A stretch of 64,000 nt of DNA from Streptomyces asiaticus (GCF_018138715.1 NZ_JAGSHX010000006.1:6634001-6698000), one strand, 5' to 3'. Positions 25,201 through 34,338 are shown, counted from the first letter of the stretch. Numbers and translations are program-made. The notes: generated from the sequence alone by a model not told the origin.

Positions 25201-25227
25201 CGTCAGAATGACGCTATCTATCATAGC
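25201..25227. promoter_or_regulatory. Paired inverted repeats upstream of nadA/erpA
   Basis: CGTCAGAATGACG (25201-25213) and GCTATCTATCATAGC (25213-25227) are adjacent inverted repeats in the 236-bp divergent region. A possible nadA -10 (TAGGGT) is close by on the minus strand. The erpA side also has two short hairpins in its presumed leader: CCCGGA..TCCGGG near 25329 and CGTTGG..CCAACG near 25350. Confidence 0.45.
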
Positions 25228-25400
25228 TGCTTCACGTCACGTTGACGAGAGGCATTGTGTCGATGTGACGCATTCCGGTGTGTCCGCCCGTATGCGAGCA
25301 TGAAGGGCAACAGGAGATAGGCGCTGGACCCGGAATGAATCCGGGACGCCGTTGGTTTGTGCCAACGGCAAGCAGTCCGTACGACCCGGGAGAGAAGCAG

Positions 25401-25754
25401 ATGACCGTTCAGGACGAGACCACCGCGAGCGAGGGCATCATCCTGTCCGACGCCGCCGCGTCGAAGGTCAAGAGCCTGCTGGAGCAGGAGGGCCGCGATG
25501 ACCTCGCGCTGCGCGTCGCCGTCCAGCCCGGCGGCTGCTCCGGCCTGCGCTACCAGCTCTTCTTCGACGAGCGCTCGCTCGACGGCGACGTCGTCAAGGA
25601 CTTCGGCGGTGTGAAGGTCGTGACCGACCGCATGAGCGCCCCGTACCTGGGCGGTGCCTCGATCGACTTCGTCGACACCATCGAGAAGCAGGGCTTCACC
25701 ATCGACAACCCGAACGCCACGGGCTCCTGCGCCTGCGGCGACTCCTTCAGCTGA
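25401..25754 (+). CDS. erpA: Iron-sulfur cluster insertion protein (HesB/IscA/ErpA)
   Basis: A 117-residue A-type Fe-S carrier. It contains ILSDAAASKVKSLL and the three conserved cysteines in QPGGCSGLRY and GSCACGDSFS. Such proteins pass [4Fe-4S] or [2Fe-2S] clusters to target enzymes. GGGAGAG lies 7 nt before the ATG; longer in-frame sequence upstream lacks family similarity. Its neighbour nadA encodes an Fe-S enzyme. A strong terminator follows. Confidence 0.93.
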   Translation: MTVQDETTASEGIILSDAAASKVKSLLEQEGRDDLALRVAVQPGGCSGLRYQLFFDERSLDGDVVKDFGGVKVVTDRMSAPYLGGASIDFVDTIEKQGFTIDNPNATGSCACGDSFS

Positions 25755-25785
25755 GCCCCCGGGCGCGGCGGAGTAAACAGCGCGA

Positions 25786-25822
25786 CGGAAGGGGGCGGGC
25801 CCCGTGGGCCCGCCCCCTTCCG
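25786..25822. terminator. Bidirectional terminator between erpA and the next gene
   Basis: CGGAAGGGGGCGGGCCC pairs with GGGCCCGCCCCCTTCCG across a 2-4 nt loop, a stem of about 16-17 bp between convergent genes. Confidence 0.85.
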
Positions 25823-25865
25823 GCTGTCTGGCTGTCTGGAATTCCGGCTGCCCTGAGCCGTTCGC

Positions 25866-27338
25866 TCACTTCCGCAGCGGCACCGTCTCACCGGTGGACC
25901 CGTCCACGACCTTCCGGCCGTCCAGCGGCTCCTTCAGCGTCACCTTCCGCTCCAGCTGCTTGGCGATGAGGATGCAGGCCCGCCCCGGATGCTTCGGCTC
26001 GCTCTTGAGGTCCAGCGTCACCTTGTCGGAGGTCTCCTTCGCGGAGACCGAGTAGGTGTTGCAGACCCCGCCCCAGAAGCGCAGCGTCAGGGTCTTGCCG
26101 TCCACGCTGTACGAGGTGAGGTGATCCGGCTTGGAGGTGCCGTCCCCCTTGCCCGGCGAGGGGGAGTGGCCCGGCTCCTTCGCCTTCTTGATGAACTCCG
26201 GCTTCACCGCGGGGTAGGGCAGGGTGACCGCCACCCGGTTGGTCCCGGTCGGCTTGGTCTCGAAGATCCACGACGGCACCAGCGCCCGCCGGCCGTCCAC
26301 CATGTGCGAGGCGAGGCCGAACGTCACCTTGCGCACGGTCACCTTGCCCGAGGGGCCGTCGCTCCTGCCCGACGTCGAGTTCAGCCGCTGGAGCGCCTGC
26401 TCCGCGCTGAGCACCGGATAGCTGTCGTCCCCCTTGGGCTTCGACAGCGTTCCGCTGCCGCCGACCAGCTGGCCGTCGGCGCCGACCTGGAGATTGGTGC
26501 CCCAGCCGTAGGTGGGCAGATCGCCCACCTTCGGGTCCGCGTTCACCATCCGCACGGCGCCGTAGAGGCCGCTCGCGTCCAGCTTGGCGTCCGACAGCCC
26601 GAGCGCCTTGAGCACCGGCTCGGCGGCGCTCTGGGCCTTCTCCTCGGAGACGGCCTTGTCGCGGCCCTCGGCGGCGCCGTTGTCACCGCGCTTGTCGCCG
26701 TCGCGGTAGGTGGGGCAGCTCTCGTCGGCCTTGTCCGCCCCGTCGCCCTTGTCGGTCCGGGTGCTCTGGGGCGCCTTCTTCCCGTCCGGGTGGACGCAGG
26801 AGGTGTCGCCCGGCGCCCCGTAGCGGGAGTACGACCAGCTGCCCGGCCCGGTCCGGCTCACCCGCAGCGTCGGGCCGCTCGCGTCCGGGGTGCCGCCCAC
26901 CTTCCAGTACCCGTGGTCGGCACGGGGGCTGCCGGAGACGTCCAGGGCCTTCGCCAGCCGCGCCACATCGGCCTTGGTGACCTTCGGGTCGGTCAGATAC
27001 ACCGGGGCCTTGTCGGGCCCGTCCGGCAGCTTGCCCGTCATCACATAGCGGCCGCCGTGCGGGTCGGGCTCACCGGGCGCGATGCCCTCGTTCCCGCCCC
27101 GCTCCCCGCCCGGGGAGGCGTAGGCGTCCAGTGCGAGGGGTTTCGGCGATCCGTTCTCGCCCGACGCGCCCGGACCCCGGGTGCCGCCGTCCGCCGCGGT
27201 GGACGCCCAGTAGGCGCCGCCACCACCGGCGACCAGCACCGCTGCCGCCACCGAAACGACGGCCAGCGGCGAGCGCCGGCGCGGCCGGGAAGTGTCGTCG
27301 TCGGGGGTCTGCGGGGTGTCGGTGTCCTCGGTGCTCAC
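25866..27338 (-). CDS. Membrane-anchored protein of unknown function
   Basis: A 490-residue protein, VSTEDTDTPQTPDDDTS at the N-terminus, then a basic RPRRRSP stretch and one hydrophobic helix (LAVVSVAAAVLVAGGGGAYW, about residues 25-44). A large extracytoplasmic domain follows. It is rich in Gly, Asp and Lys, has a charged segment (DKGDGADKADESC) and a few cysteines that could form disulfides. Its C-terminal half has beta-rich stretches such as LPTYGWGTNLQVGADGQLVG. An AAGGAG lies 7-8 nt before the GTG. The topology is that of a type II anchored surface protein. I recognise no enzymatic motif. The 75-aa gene lies 91 bp upstream on the same strand. Confidence 0.8.
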   Translation of the reverse strand: MSTEDTDTPQTPDDDTSRPRRRSPLAVVSVAAAVLVAGGGGAYWASTAADGGTRGPGASGENGSPKPLALDAYASPGGERGGNEGIAPGEPDPHGGRYVMTGKLPDGPDKAPVYLTDPKVTKADVARLAKALDVSGSPRADHGYWKVGGTPDASGPTLRVSRTGPGSWSYSRYGAPGDTSCVHPDGKKAPQSTRTDKGDGADKADESCPTYRDGDKRGDNGAAEGRDKAVSEEKAQSAAEPVLKALGLSDAKLDASGLYGAVRMVNADPKVGDLPTYGWGTNLQVGADGQLVGGSGTLSKPKGDDSYPVLSAEQALQRLNSTSGRSDGPSGKVTVRKVTFGLASHMVDGRRALVPSWIFETKPTGTNRVAVTLPYPAVKPEFIKKAKEPGHSPSPGKGDGTSKPDHLTSYSVDGKTLTLRFWGGVCNTYSVSAKETSDKVTLDLKSEPKHPGRACILIAKQLERKVTLKEPLDGRKVVDGSTGETVPLRK

Positions 27339-27429
27339 CGTTTCGCTCCTTCGGCTCCGCTCACGTTCTACGGTCCCATCCCTCGCGAGGAGATGCCGAT
27401 GAGACGGCGCCGGGGCGCGGCCGGTTCCT

Positions 27430-27657
27430 TCAATCGCCGTAGTCGGACATGCCGGCCAGCAGATCGGCCGATGTGGCGGGCACCGTGATCCCCCGGATGC
27501 GGGAGGCGGCGACCGGGGAAACGGGCCTGGTGGGAGCGGCCGATACGGTGACCGTCCAGTGCGGCGCCATCCGCGCACCGTCGCCGCGCAGCTCCTCCAG
27601 ATATTCGGGCTCGATGGCCCCGGTGGCGGGAAACGCGGGGGTGAGGTGCTGGGGCAT
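27430..27657 (-). CDS. Small protein of 75 aa, unknown function
   Basis: A 75-residue protein starting MPQHLTPAFPATGAIEPEYLEELRGD and ending ATSADLLAGMSDYGD. GGGAGG lies 5 nt before the ATG, which decides the start; an upstream in-frame GTG lacks this. There is no membrane segment and no cysteine. The second half is rich in Ala, Pro, Ser and Thr (TVSAAPTRPVSPVAASRI). Length and an N-terminal helix followed by a Ser/Thr/Pro tail superficially resemble a peptide precursor. No maturation enzyme is adjacent, so I only call it a small protein that is probably co-transcribed with the anchored protein downstream. Confidence 0.6.
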   Translation of the reverse strand: MPQHLTPAFPATGAIEPEYLEELRGDGARMAPHWTVTVSAAPTRPVSPVAASRIRGITVPATSADLLAGMSDYGD

Positions 27658-27828
27658 GATGCCTCCCGGTCCTTGGGTGTCGCCGACGCGTCCCCCGTCT
27701 CCACGCACCGTATTCAGCAGGTGTCGGTGAAAAAAGACCTACTATTGGGTAGTTTCTTCCGTTCGTATGGACCGGGCCGAGCAGATAGCGTGAGGCATCC
27801 GACCTCTCCGCCCCGCAGGAGCGACTCA

Positions 27829-28803
27829 GTGCGTATCGCCGTAACCGGCTCCATCGCCACCGACCATCTGATGTCCTTCCCCGGCCGTTTCGCCGATCAG
27901 CTGGTCGCCGATCAGCTGCATACGGTCTCCCTCTCCTTCCTTGTCGACACCCTCGACGTCCGCCGCGGCGGAGTCGGCCCCAACATCTGTTTCGGCATGG
28001 GCCTGCTGGGTCTGCGCCCGATCCTGGTCGGCGCGGCCGGCGAGGACTTCGCCGACTACCGCGCCTGGCTGGACCGGCACGGTGTGGACACCGCGTCCGT
28101 CCATATCTCCGAGGTCCAGCACACCGCGCGCTTCGTGTGCACCACCGACGCGGACCACAACCAGATCGCGTCCTTCTACACCGGCGCCATGAGCGAGGCC
28201 CGTCAGATCGAGCTCCAGCCGGTCGCGGAGCGCGTCGGCGGTCTCGACCTGGTGCTGATCAGCGCGGACGACCCGGAGGCCATGGTCCGCCACACCGAGG
28301 AGTGCCGCTCGCGCGGCATCGCCTTCGCCGCCGACCCCTCCCAGCAGCTCGCCCGCATGGAAGGGGAGGACATCCGGCTGCTGATCGGCGGCGCGGAGTA
28401 CCTGTTCACCAATGAGTACGAGGCCGCGCTGATCGAGACCAAGACCGGCTGGACCGCGGACCAGATCCTCGCCAAGGTCGGCACCCGCGTCACCACGCTC
28501 GGCGCGCAGGGCGTGCGGATCGACCGCGAGGGCGAGGAGCCCGTGGTCGTCGGCTGCCCGGAGGAGGAGCAGAAGGCCGACCCGACCGGCGTCGGCGACG
28601 CCTTCCGCGCGGGCTTCCTCTCCGGTCTGTCCTGGAACCTCTCGCTGGAGCGGGCCGCCCAGGTGGGCTGCATGCTGGCGACGCTGGTCATCGAGACGGT
28701 CGGCACCCAGGAGTACGAGCTGCGCCGCGGCCACTTCATGGAGCGCCTCGCCAAGGCGTACGGCCATGACGCGGCGGGCGAGATCGCGGCCCACCTCCCC
28801 TGA
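27829..28803 (+). CDS. adoK: Adenosine kinase / PfkB-family carbohydrate kinase
   Basis: A 324-residue PfkB-fold kinase, VRIAVTGSIATDHLMSFPGR onward. The catalytic motif DPTGVGDAFRAGFLSG (about residues 252-267) contains the base aspartate and anion-hole glycines. GGVGPNICFGMGLLG and FAADPSQQLARM match the mycobacterial adenosine kinase (cbhK/adoK, Rv2202c) closely over their whole length. The likely reaction is ATP-dependent phosphorylation of adenosine to AMP for purine salvage. AGGAG lies 8 nt before the GTG. A TACTAT hexamer at 27740-27745, inside imperfect CTAC/GTAG arms, is a candidate promoter element. As in mycobacteria, the cytochrome oxidase genes lie near. Confidence 0.9.
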   Translation: MRIAVTGSIATDHLMSFPGRFADQLVADQLHTVSLSFLVDTLDVRRGGVGPNICFGMGLLGLRPILVGAAGEDFADYRAWLDRHGVDTASVHISEVQHTARFVCTTDADHNQIASFYTGAMSEARQIELQPVAERVGGLDLVLISADDPEAMVRHTEECRSRGIAFAADPSQQLARMEGEDIRLLIGGAEYLFTNEYEAALIETKTGWTADQILAKVGTRVTTLGAQGVRIDREGEEPVVVGCPEEEQKADPTGVGDAFRAGFLSGLSWNLSLERAAQVGCMLATLVIETVGTQEYELRRGHFMERLAKAYGHDAAGEIAAHLP

Positions 28804-28809
28804 ACCCGT

Positions 28810-28846
28810 GGGGCGCCCAGGGGGCCGATGGCCCCCTGGGCGCCCC
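28810..28846 (+). terminator. Terminator hairpin after adoK
   Basis: GGGGCGCCCAGGGGGCC and its exact complement are separated by GAT, giving a 17-bp stem 6 nt after the stop codon. Confidence 0.8.
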
Positions 28847-28860
28847 TGAAGGGGCGCGGG

Positions 28861-29065
28861 GCTGTGTCGATGTGCGGCTCCGCCGCGTGGGCGCGACCGG
28901 CCACGACGGTGCCGCAGACGATCCACGGCAGGTCAGGGCACGTCCAGCGGAGTTATGCGGCTCCGCCGCGTGGCAGGGCCTTCGCTCCCAGGCCCCGGGG
29001 TCTGGGGCGGAGCCCCAGTTGTGGGAAGGGGCGGGGAGGGGGCAGCCCGCCGCAGGCGTCATGAT
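28861..29065. repeat. Dispersed GC-rich palindromic repeat, copy C
   Basis: Contains two GCGGCTCCGCCGCGTGG hairpins, then GTCTGGGGCGGAGCCCCAG, TTGTGGGAAGGGGCGGGG and CAGCCCGCCGCAGGCGTC, the inverted orientation of copy B. No gene is present. Confidence 0.75.
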
Positions 29066-29079
29066 CCGCCGGACACCCC

Positions 29080-30489
29080 CTAGGCGCGGCGGCGCACTCG
29101 GTACGCCACGCCCCGCTCGGCCGGGCGCTCGCCCTCGTAGGTCTGGCCGCGCATCTCGCACCAGGCCGGGATGTCCAGCCGGGCCGCCTCGTCGTCGGCG
29201 AGGACCGTCACCACCCCGCCCACCGGCACCTCGCCGATCACCTTGGCCAGCTCGATCACCGGGATCGGGCACCGCTTGCCCAGCGAGTCGACCACCAGCT
29301 CGGGCTCGGGCTCGGGGTCCGGATCGGCCGCGGCTTCGGCTTCGGCCGGTTTCGGGGCGCCCAGGCGCTCCCGTACGCCCGCCACCACCCCCGGCAGCGC
29401 CTCCAGGAACCGGTCCACGTCCGCCTCGGCCGTACCGCGCGGGAGCGAGACCCGGACATTGCCCTCGGACAGCACCCCCATGGCCCGCAGCACATGGCTC
29501 GGGGTCAGCGTGGAGGAGGTGCAGGAGGAGCCGGACGAGACCGAGAACTCCGCCCGGTCCAGCTCATGGAGGAGCGCCTCTCCGTCGACATAGAGACAGG
29601 AGAAGGTCACCAGGTGCGGCAGCCGCCGCTCCGGGTCGCCGACCACCTCGACGTCCGGCACCAGCTCCGGCACCCGCGCCCGGATCCGCTCCACCAGCCC
29701 CCGCAGCCGCTCCGCCTCGGCGGCGGCCTCCGCCCGGACGGCCCGCAGCGAGGCGGCCGCGGCGACGATGGCGGGGAGGTTCTCGAACCCGGGGGAGCGC
29801 CCCGACTCCCTTTCATCGGCGGGCTGAACCGTACGGAAGCGCACCCCCTTGCGCACCGCGAGCAGGCCCACCCCGGCAGGACCGCCCCATTTATGGGCAC
29901 TTGCGGTCAGAAGCGACCAATTGCCCTCCACGGGGCCCCAGCCGAGCGACTGCGCCGCGTCCACCAGCAGCGGTACGTCCGCCGCCGCGCACTCCTCGGC
30001 CGCCTCGGCCACCGGCTGCACCGTGCCGACCTCATGGTTGGCGGACTGTAGACAGGCCAGCGCCACCCCGCCCGGGGCCTCCCGCAGGGCCGCCGCGTAC
30101 GCACCGGGCGCGACCCGTCCCGTACGGTCCACCGGGACCTCGGTGACCGTGCCGCCGTCCGCCTCGTGCGCGGCCGCCGTGTGCAGCACCGAGGAGTGCT
30201 CCACGGCGGAGACGATCAGATGGCGACCGGCGCGCCGCCGTCCCCCGAGCGCCCCCGCGATGCCGTCGTGCACCGCGCGGGTCCCCGAAGAGGTGAAGAC
30301 GAGCTCGTCCGGGCGGCACCCCACGGCCTCGGCGGCCGCCTCCCGCGCCGCGTCCAGCAGCAGCCGGGCCCGCCGCCCCTCCCGGTACAGGCGCGAGGGG
30401 TCGGCCCACCCCTCGTCGAGTGCGGCGAGGAGCGCCTGCCGGGCGACGGGGTGCAGGGGAGCGGATGAGGCCGCGTCGAAGTAGGGCAC
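29080..30489 (-). CDS. Cysteine desulfurase (class V, NifS-like) fused to TusA domain
   Basis: A 469-residue fusion. Residues ~1-370 are a PLP cysteine desulfurase: MPYFDAASSAPLHPVARQAL, the PLP lysine in TASAHKWGGPAG, and the mobile-loop cysteine in SVSSGSSCTSSTL. Residues ~385-469 after an Asp/Pro/Glu linker are a TusA/SirA sulfur carrier, with the reactive cysteine in GKRCPIPVIELAKVIGE. The desulfurase would pass persulfide from cysteine to its own TusA domain for thiolation of tRNA or cofactors. The GTG start has TAGCGT 7 nt upstream and no Shine-Dalgarno, so the mRNA is probably leaderless. A 13-nt palindrome overlaps the -10. Confidence 0.92.
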   Translation of the reverse strand: MPYFDAASSAPLHPVARQALLAALDEGWADPSRLYREGRRARLLLDAAREAAAEAVGCRPDELVFTSSGTRAVHDGIAGALGGRRRAGRHLIVSAVEHSSVLHTAAAHEADGGTVTEVPVDRTGRVAPGAYAAALREAPGGVALACLQSANHEVGTVQPVAEAAEECAAADVPLLVDAAQSLGWGPVEGNWSLLTASAHKWGGPAGVGLLAVRKGVRFRTVQPADERESGRSPGFENLPAIVAAAASLRAVRAEAAAEAERLRGLVERIRARVPELVPDVEVVGDPERRLPHLVTFSCLYVDGEALLHELDRAEFSVSSGSSCTSSTLTPSHVLRAMGVLSEGNVRVSLPRGTAEADVDRFLEALPGVVAGVRERLGAPKPAEAEAAADPDPEPEPELVVDSLGKRCPIPVIELAKVIGEVPVGGVVTVLADDEAARLDIPAWCEMRGQTYEGERPAERGVAYRVRRRA

Positions 30490-30495
30490 GTAAGA

Positions 30496-30508
30496 AACGC
30501 TAAGCGTT
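30496..30508. promoter_or_regulatory. Palindrome AACGCTAAGCGTT over the desulfurase promoter
   Basis: A 13-nt palindrome, six bases per arm around a central A, covers the presumed -10 of the desulfurase-TusA gene. This fits an operator for a dimeric repressor. Confidence 0.5.
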
Positions 30509-30978
30509 CCGGGGGGAGTGGCGCGAGGTGCGGTCGTTCGTCCCCGGCTGCGTCGTGGCTGGTCGCGCCCACGCGGCGGAGCCGCACATTGACACAGCCC
30601 GCGCCCCTTCGGGGCGCGACCGAACCGCAGCGGACTTCAGCGAGGCCGCTTAGTCGCCGCGACCGGCGAACGGACGGGCACGGCCCCGCCGAGGATCGCA
30701 CCGGCACCGGCACCGGCACCGGCACCGGCACCGGAACCGGAACCGCGATCGCACCGGCTCCGGAACCGCGATCGCATCGTCCCCGGAACCAGGGTCGCAC
30801 CTGCCCGGAGCCGGGCCCGGACCGGGGCCGGAACCCGTGCCGCGCCCGGCGCGAAAAGGCCGTCGGAACCCGTGCCGCGCCCGGGCGGAAAAGCCCGCCG
30901 GAGCCCGGGATTCCACCCCTTCGTGGAGCGCCCCGGCGCGTTGGGCACCCTCCCCGCGCGACCCCAAATGGCGTCCAG

Positions 30979-31009
30979 TAGGGTTTGGTCCGCATAAACA
31001 TCCAAACCC
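30979..31009 (+). promoter_or_regulatory. Candidate ctaC promoter with inverted repeat
   Basis: TAGGGT (30979-30984) may be a -10 element. It overlaps an 8-bp inverted repeat, GGGTTTGG (30981-30988) and CCAAACCC (31002-31009), with a 13-nt spacer. The repeat would sit over the transcription start, a plausible operator for the aa3 oxidase genes. Confidence 0.5.
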
Positions 31010-31088
31010 CTGCCCGCACCGGGCCGGCGACCGACCAGACAGACGGCCGCGGCCGACCGCGCGGGCGAGACTCTCGGGAAGGCGCTAC

Positions 31089-32051
31089 GTGAGTCCCAAC
31101 GGCTCCGACCGCTCGTCGCGGCGCCCGGTGCGGCGGAAGCTGCTGCAGGCGCTGGCCGCGGGCTTGGTCCTGGCGACCGCCACCGGTTGCACATCCAAGG
31201 ACTTCCCCCGCCTCGGAATGCCTACCCCCGTCACGGAGGAGGCGCCGCGGATCCTCTCCCTGTGGCAGGGCTCGTGGGCGGCGGCGCTCGCCACGGGCGT
31301 CCTGGTCTGGGGCCTGATCATCTGGGCGGTTATCTTCCACCGCCGCAGCAGGACCAAGATCGAGGTTCCCGCGCAGACCCGGTACAACATGCCGATCGAG
31401 GCGCTGTACACCGTGGTCCCGATCATCATCGTCTCGGTGTTGTTCTACTTCACCGCACGCGATGAGAACGCGCTCCTCAAGACCTCCAAGAAGCCCGACC
31501 ACGTGGTCAACGTGGTGGGCTACCAGTGGAGCTGGGGCTTCAACTACATGGAGAACGTGGACGGTTCCACCGCCACGCCCAAGCAGGAAGCCAAGGAGAT
31601 CTCCGCGATCCCCAAGCGCATGCTGAACGCGGTCCCCAAGGGCGCCGAGGGCGTCTACGAGGCGGGTACCCCCGGTGAGCGGAACCCGCAGACCGGCAAC
31701 CCGGGTCCGACCCTGTGGCTGCCGAAGGGCGAGTCGGTCCAGTTCATCCTGACGTCCCGCGATGTCATCCACTCGTTCTGGGTGGTCCCCTTCCTGATGA
31801 AGATGGACGTCATCCCGGGTCACACCAACCGCTTCGAGGTCACTCCGAACCGCGAGGGCACCTTCAAGGGCAAGTGCGCCGAGCTGTGCGGCGTCGACCA
31901 CTCCCGGATGCTCTTCAACGTCAAGGTGGTGTCGCCGGAGCGTTACCAGCAGCACCTCAAGGAGCTGGCGAAGAAGGGCCAGACCGGCTACATCCCGGCG
32001 GGCATTGAGCAGACGGACGCCGCCAAGAACGCGGAGACCAGGACATCGTGA
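31089..32051 (+). CDS. ctaC: Cytochrome c oxidase subunit II (lipoprotein)
   Basis: A 320-residue aa3 oxidase subunit that takes electrons from cytochrome c through the CuA centre. The N-terminus has a twin-basic signal peptide ending in a lipobox, LVLATATGC, so it is likely lipidated. Two membrane helices ([37 protein letters not shown]) follow. The cupredoxin domain carries CuA ligands in HSFWVVPF and [12 protein letters not shown]. An insertion (about residues 165-205, [20 protein letters not shown]) is typical of actinobacterial proteins. GGGAAGG lies 7 nt before the GTG. The gene overlaps ctaD. Confidence 0.96.
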   Translation: MSPNGSDRSSRRPVRRKLLQALAAGLVLATATGCTSKDFPRLGMPTPVTEEAPRILSLWQGSWAAALATGVLVWGLIIWAVIFHRRSRTKIEVPAQTRYNMPIEALYTVVPIIIVSVLFYFTARDENALLKTSKKPDHVVNVVGYQWSWGFNYMENVDGSTATPKQEAKEISAIPKRMLNAVPKGAEGVYEAGTPGERNPQTGNPGPTLWLPKGESVQFILTSRDVIHSFWVVPFLMKMDVIPGHTNRFEVTPNREGTFKGKCAELCGVDHSRMLFNVKVVSPERYQQHLKELAKKGQTGYIPAGIEQTDAAKNAETRTS

Positions 32052-33787
32052 GCATCCTCAACGAACCCCAGGGTGCCGGCACCGCCGCCTCGCAAGAGCG
32101 GCAAGCGCCGGTACGTCGGAAGCAGCCGGGCAATGTCGTCGTCAAGTGGCTGACCACCACGGACCACAAGACGATCGGCACGCTCTACCTCGTCACGTCG
32201 TTCGCGTTCTTCTGCATCGGCGGCCTGATGGCGCTCCTCATGCGCGCCGAGCTGGCCCGTCCGGGTACGCAGATCATGTCGAACGAGCAGTTCAACCAGG
32301 CGTTCACCATGCATGGCACGATCATGCTGCTGATGTTCGCCACCCCGCTGTTCGCGGGCTTCACGAACTGGATCATGCCGCTCCAGATCGGTGCGCCCGA
32401 TGTGGCGTTCCCGCGGCTGAACATGTTCGCGTACTGGCTGTACCTCTTCGGCTCGCTGATCGCGGTGGGCGGGTTCCTGACCCCGCAGGGCGCGGCCGAC
32501 TTCGGCTGGTTCGCCTACTCCCCGCTGTCGGACGCGGTCCGTTCGCCGGGTATCGGCGCGGACATGTGGATCATGGGTCTGGCCCTCTCCGGCTTCGGCA
32601 CGATCCTCGGTGCGGTCAACTTCATCACCACGATCATCTGCATGCGCGCTCCGGGCATGACGATGTTCCGGATGCCGATCTTCACCTGGAACGTGCTGCT
32701 GACCGCGGTGCTGGTCCTGCTCGCCTTCCCGGTGCTGGCCGCCGCGCTGTTCGCCCTGGAGGCGGACCGTAAATTCGGGGCGCATGTCTTCGACGCGGCC
32801 AATGGCGGAGCGTTGCTCTGGCAACACCTCTTCTGGTTCTTCGGCCATCCAGAGGTGTACATCATCGCGCTGCCGTTCTTCGGCATCATCTCCGAGGTCA
32901 TTCCGGTCTTCTCCCGGAAGCCGATGTTCGGTTACATCTCCCTGATCGCCGCGACCATTTCGATCGCCGGTCTCTCGGTGACGGTGTGGGCCCACCACAT
33001 GTATGTCACCGGCGGAGTGCTACTGCCGTTCTTCTCGTTCATGACGTTCCTCATCGCGGTGCCGACCGGTATCAAGTTCTTCAACTGGATCGGCACGATG
33101 TGGAAGGGGTCGCTGAGCTTCGAGACCCCGATGCTCTGGGCGGTCGGCTTCCTGATCACCTTCACCTTCGGTGGTCTGACCGGTGTGATCCTGGCGTCGC
33201 CGCCGATGGACTTCCACGTCTCCGACTCGTACTTCGTGGTGGCCCACTTCCACTACGTGGTCTTCGGCACCGTGGTCTTCGCGATGTTCGCCGGATTCCA
33301 CTTCTGGTGGCCGAAGATGACCGGCAAGATGCTGGACGAGCGGCTCGGCAAGATCACCTTCTGGACGCTGTTCGTGGGCTTCCACGGCACGTTCCTGGTG
33401 CAGCACTGGCTGGGCGCCGAGGGCATGCCCCGCCGGTACGCCGACTACCTGGCGGCCGACGGCATCACCACGCTGAACACCATCTCGACCATCAGCTCCT
33501 TCCTGCTGGGCCTGTCGATCCTGCCGTTCCTCTACAACGTCTGGAAGACCGCCAAGTACGGCAAGAAGGTCGAGGTCGACGACCCCTGGGGCTACGGCCG
33601 TTCGCTGGAGTGGGCGACCTCCTGCCCGCCCCCGCGGCACAACTTCCTCACCCTGCCGCGGATCCGCTCCGAATCCCCGGCGTTCGACCTGCACCACCCG
33701 GAGATCGCGGCGCTCGACCAGCTCGAGAACCACGGTGCGCCTGACGATGACAAGGCCCTCGCGGGTGGTAAGGAGGCCGGCAAGTGA
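32048..33787 (+). CDS. ctaD: Cytochrome c oxidase subunit I
   Basis: A 579-residue haem-copper oxidase core that reduces oxygen to water and pumps protons. About 12 membrane helices are visible. Haem and CuB ligands lie in [36 protein letters not shown] and [10 protein letters not shown], including the Tyr in GHPEVY. It starts at a GTG overlapping the ctaC stop (GTGA), so it is translationally coupled, and its end overlaps ctaF. The C-terminal cytoplasmic tail ([20 protein letters not shown]) is conserved in actinobacteria. Confidence 0.97.
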   Translation: MSILNEPQGAGTAASQERQAPVRRKQPGNVVVKWLTTTDHKTIGTLYLVTSFAFFCIGGLMALLMRAELARPGTQIMSNEQFNQAFTMHGTIMLLMFATPLFAGFTNWIMPLQIGAPDVAFPRLNMFAYWLYLFGSLIAVGGFLTPQGAADFGWFAYSPLSDAVRSPGIGADMWIMGLALSGFGTILGAVNFITTIICMRAPGMTMFRMPIFTWNVLLTAVLVLLAFPVLAAALFALEADRKFGAHVFDAANGGALLWQHLFWFFGHPEVYIIALPFFGIISEVIPVFSRKPMFGYISLIAATISIAGLSVTVWAHHMYVTGGVLLPFFSFMTFLIAVPTGIKFFNWIGTMWKGSLSFETPMLWAVGFLITFTFGGLTGVILASPPMDFHVSDSYFVVAHFHYVVFGTVVFAMFAGFHFWWPKMTGKMLDERLGKITFWTLFVGFHGTFLVQHWLGAEGMPRRYADYLAADGITTLNTISTISSFLLGLSILPFLYNVWKTAKYGKKVEVDDPWGYGRSLEWATSCPPPRHNFLTLPRIRSESPAFDLHHPEIAALDQLENHGAPDDDKALAGGKEAGK

Positions 33788-34182
33788 AGGTCCAAGGCCG
33801 GATGTTCATCTGGCTGGCCGTCTTCATCCTCGTCATGGCGATCGTCTATGGCGTGTGGTCGAAGGAGCCGGCCGGCACCACGGCGCTCTTCCTGGCCTTC
33901 GGGCTGAGCATCATGATCGGCTACTACCTGGCCTTCACGGCCCGCCGGGTGGATGTCGGTGCGCAGGACAACAAGGACGCGGATGTCGCGGACGACGCCG
34001 GCGAGCTGGGATTCTTCTCCCCGCACAGCTGGCAGCCGCTCTCCCTCGGCGTCGGCGGCGCCATGGCGTTCCTGGGCGTGATCTTCGGCTGGTGGCTGCT
34101 CTTCTTCTCGGCCCCGGTCATCATGGTCGGTCTCTTCGGCTGGGTCTTCGAGTACTACCGCGGCGAGAACGCCAACCAGTAG
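33784..34182 (+). CDS. ctaF: Cytochrome c oxidase subunit IV, actinobacterial type
   Basis: A 132-residue membrane protein, [20 protein letters not shown], with four hydrophobic segments and [17 protein letters not shown]. The last cytoplasmic residues are [13 protein letters not shown]. This is the CtaF family found only with actinobacterial aa3 oxidases. It starts at GTG within the ctaD stop (GTGA). It is the last gene of the ctaCDF operon; a perfect terminator follows. Confidence 0.93.
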   Translation: MKVQGRMFIWLAVFILVMAIVYGVWSKEPAGTTALFLAFGLSIMIGYYLAFTARRVDVGAQDNKDADVADDAGELGFFSPHSWQPLSLGVGGAMAFLGVIFGWWLLFFSAPVIMVGLFGWVFEYYRGENANQ

Positions 34183-34198
34183 CCCTGACCGGCTGATA

Positions 34199-34242
34199 CG
34201 AGCGGGGCCCGGACACCTCCCCAGGTGTCCGGGCCCCGCTCG
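34199..34242 (+). terminator. Terminator of the ctaCDF operon
   Basis: A perfect 20-bp stem (34199-34218 with 34223-34242) has a CCCC loop. Confidence 0.9.
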
Positions 34243-34325
34243 GCGTTACGGGCCCGGACGGCCCCGCCGATCCGTTCGGTTCACTCCGGTGCCTCACTCC
34301 GCGCGCCGTTCCCGGACGGCGTTCC

Positions 34326-34331
34326 TAACGT
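34326..34331 (+). promoter_or_regulatory. L,D-transpeptidase -10 hexamer TAACGT
   Basis: TAACGT ends 7 nt before the ATG and no Shine-Dalgarno is present, consistent with a leaderless mRNA. Confidence 0.55.
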
Positions 34332-34338
34332 TGGCTCC

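Larger units (their letters stand above)
30490..31088. other. Gene-free interval with repeats and the ctaC promoter
   Basis: From the left: a partial dispersed repeat (CACGCGGCGGAGCCG and GCCCCTTCGGGGC near 30570-30622); an imperfect array of the hexamer GGCACC near 30700-30740; diverged GGAACC-type repeats to about 30880; then the ctaC upstream region. Translations of this DNA (Gly-Thr or Pro-Arg repeats) do not look like protein. Confidence 0.7.

Noticed and set aside
30589..30981. 130-codon frame upstream of ctaC
   Set aside because: Contains long Gly-Thr repeats from the hexamer array and Pro/Arg-rich sequence; no Shine-Dalgarno.
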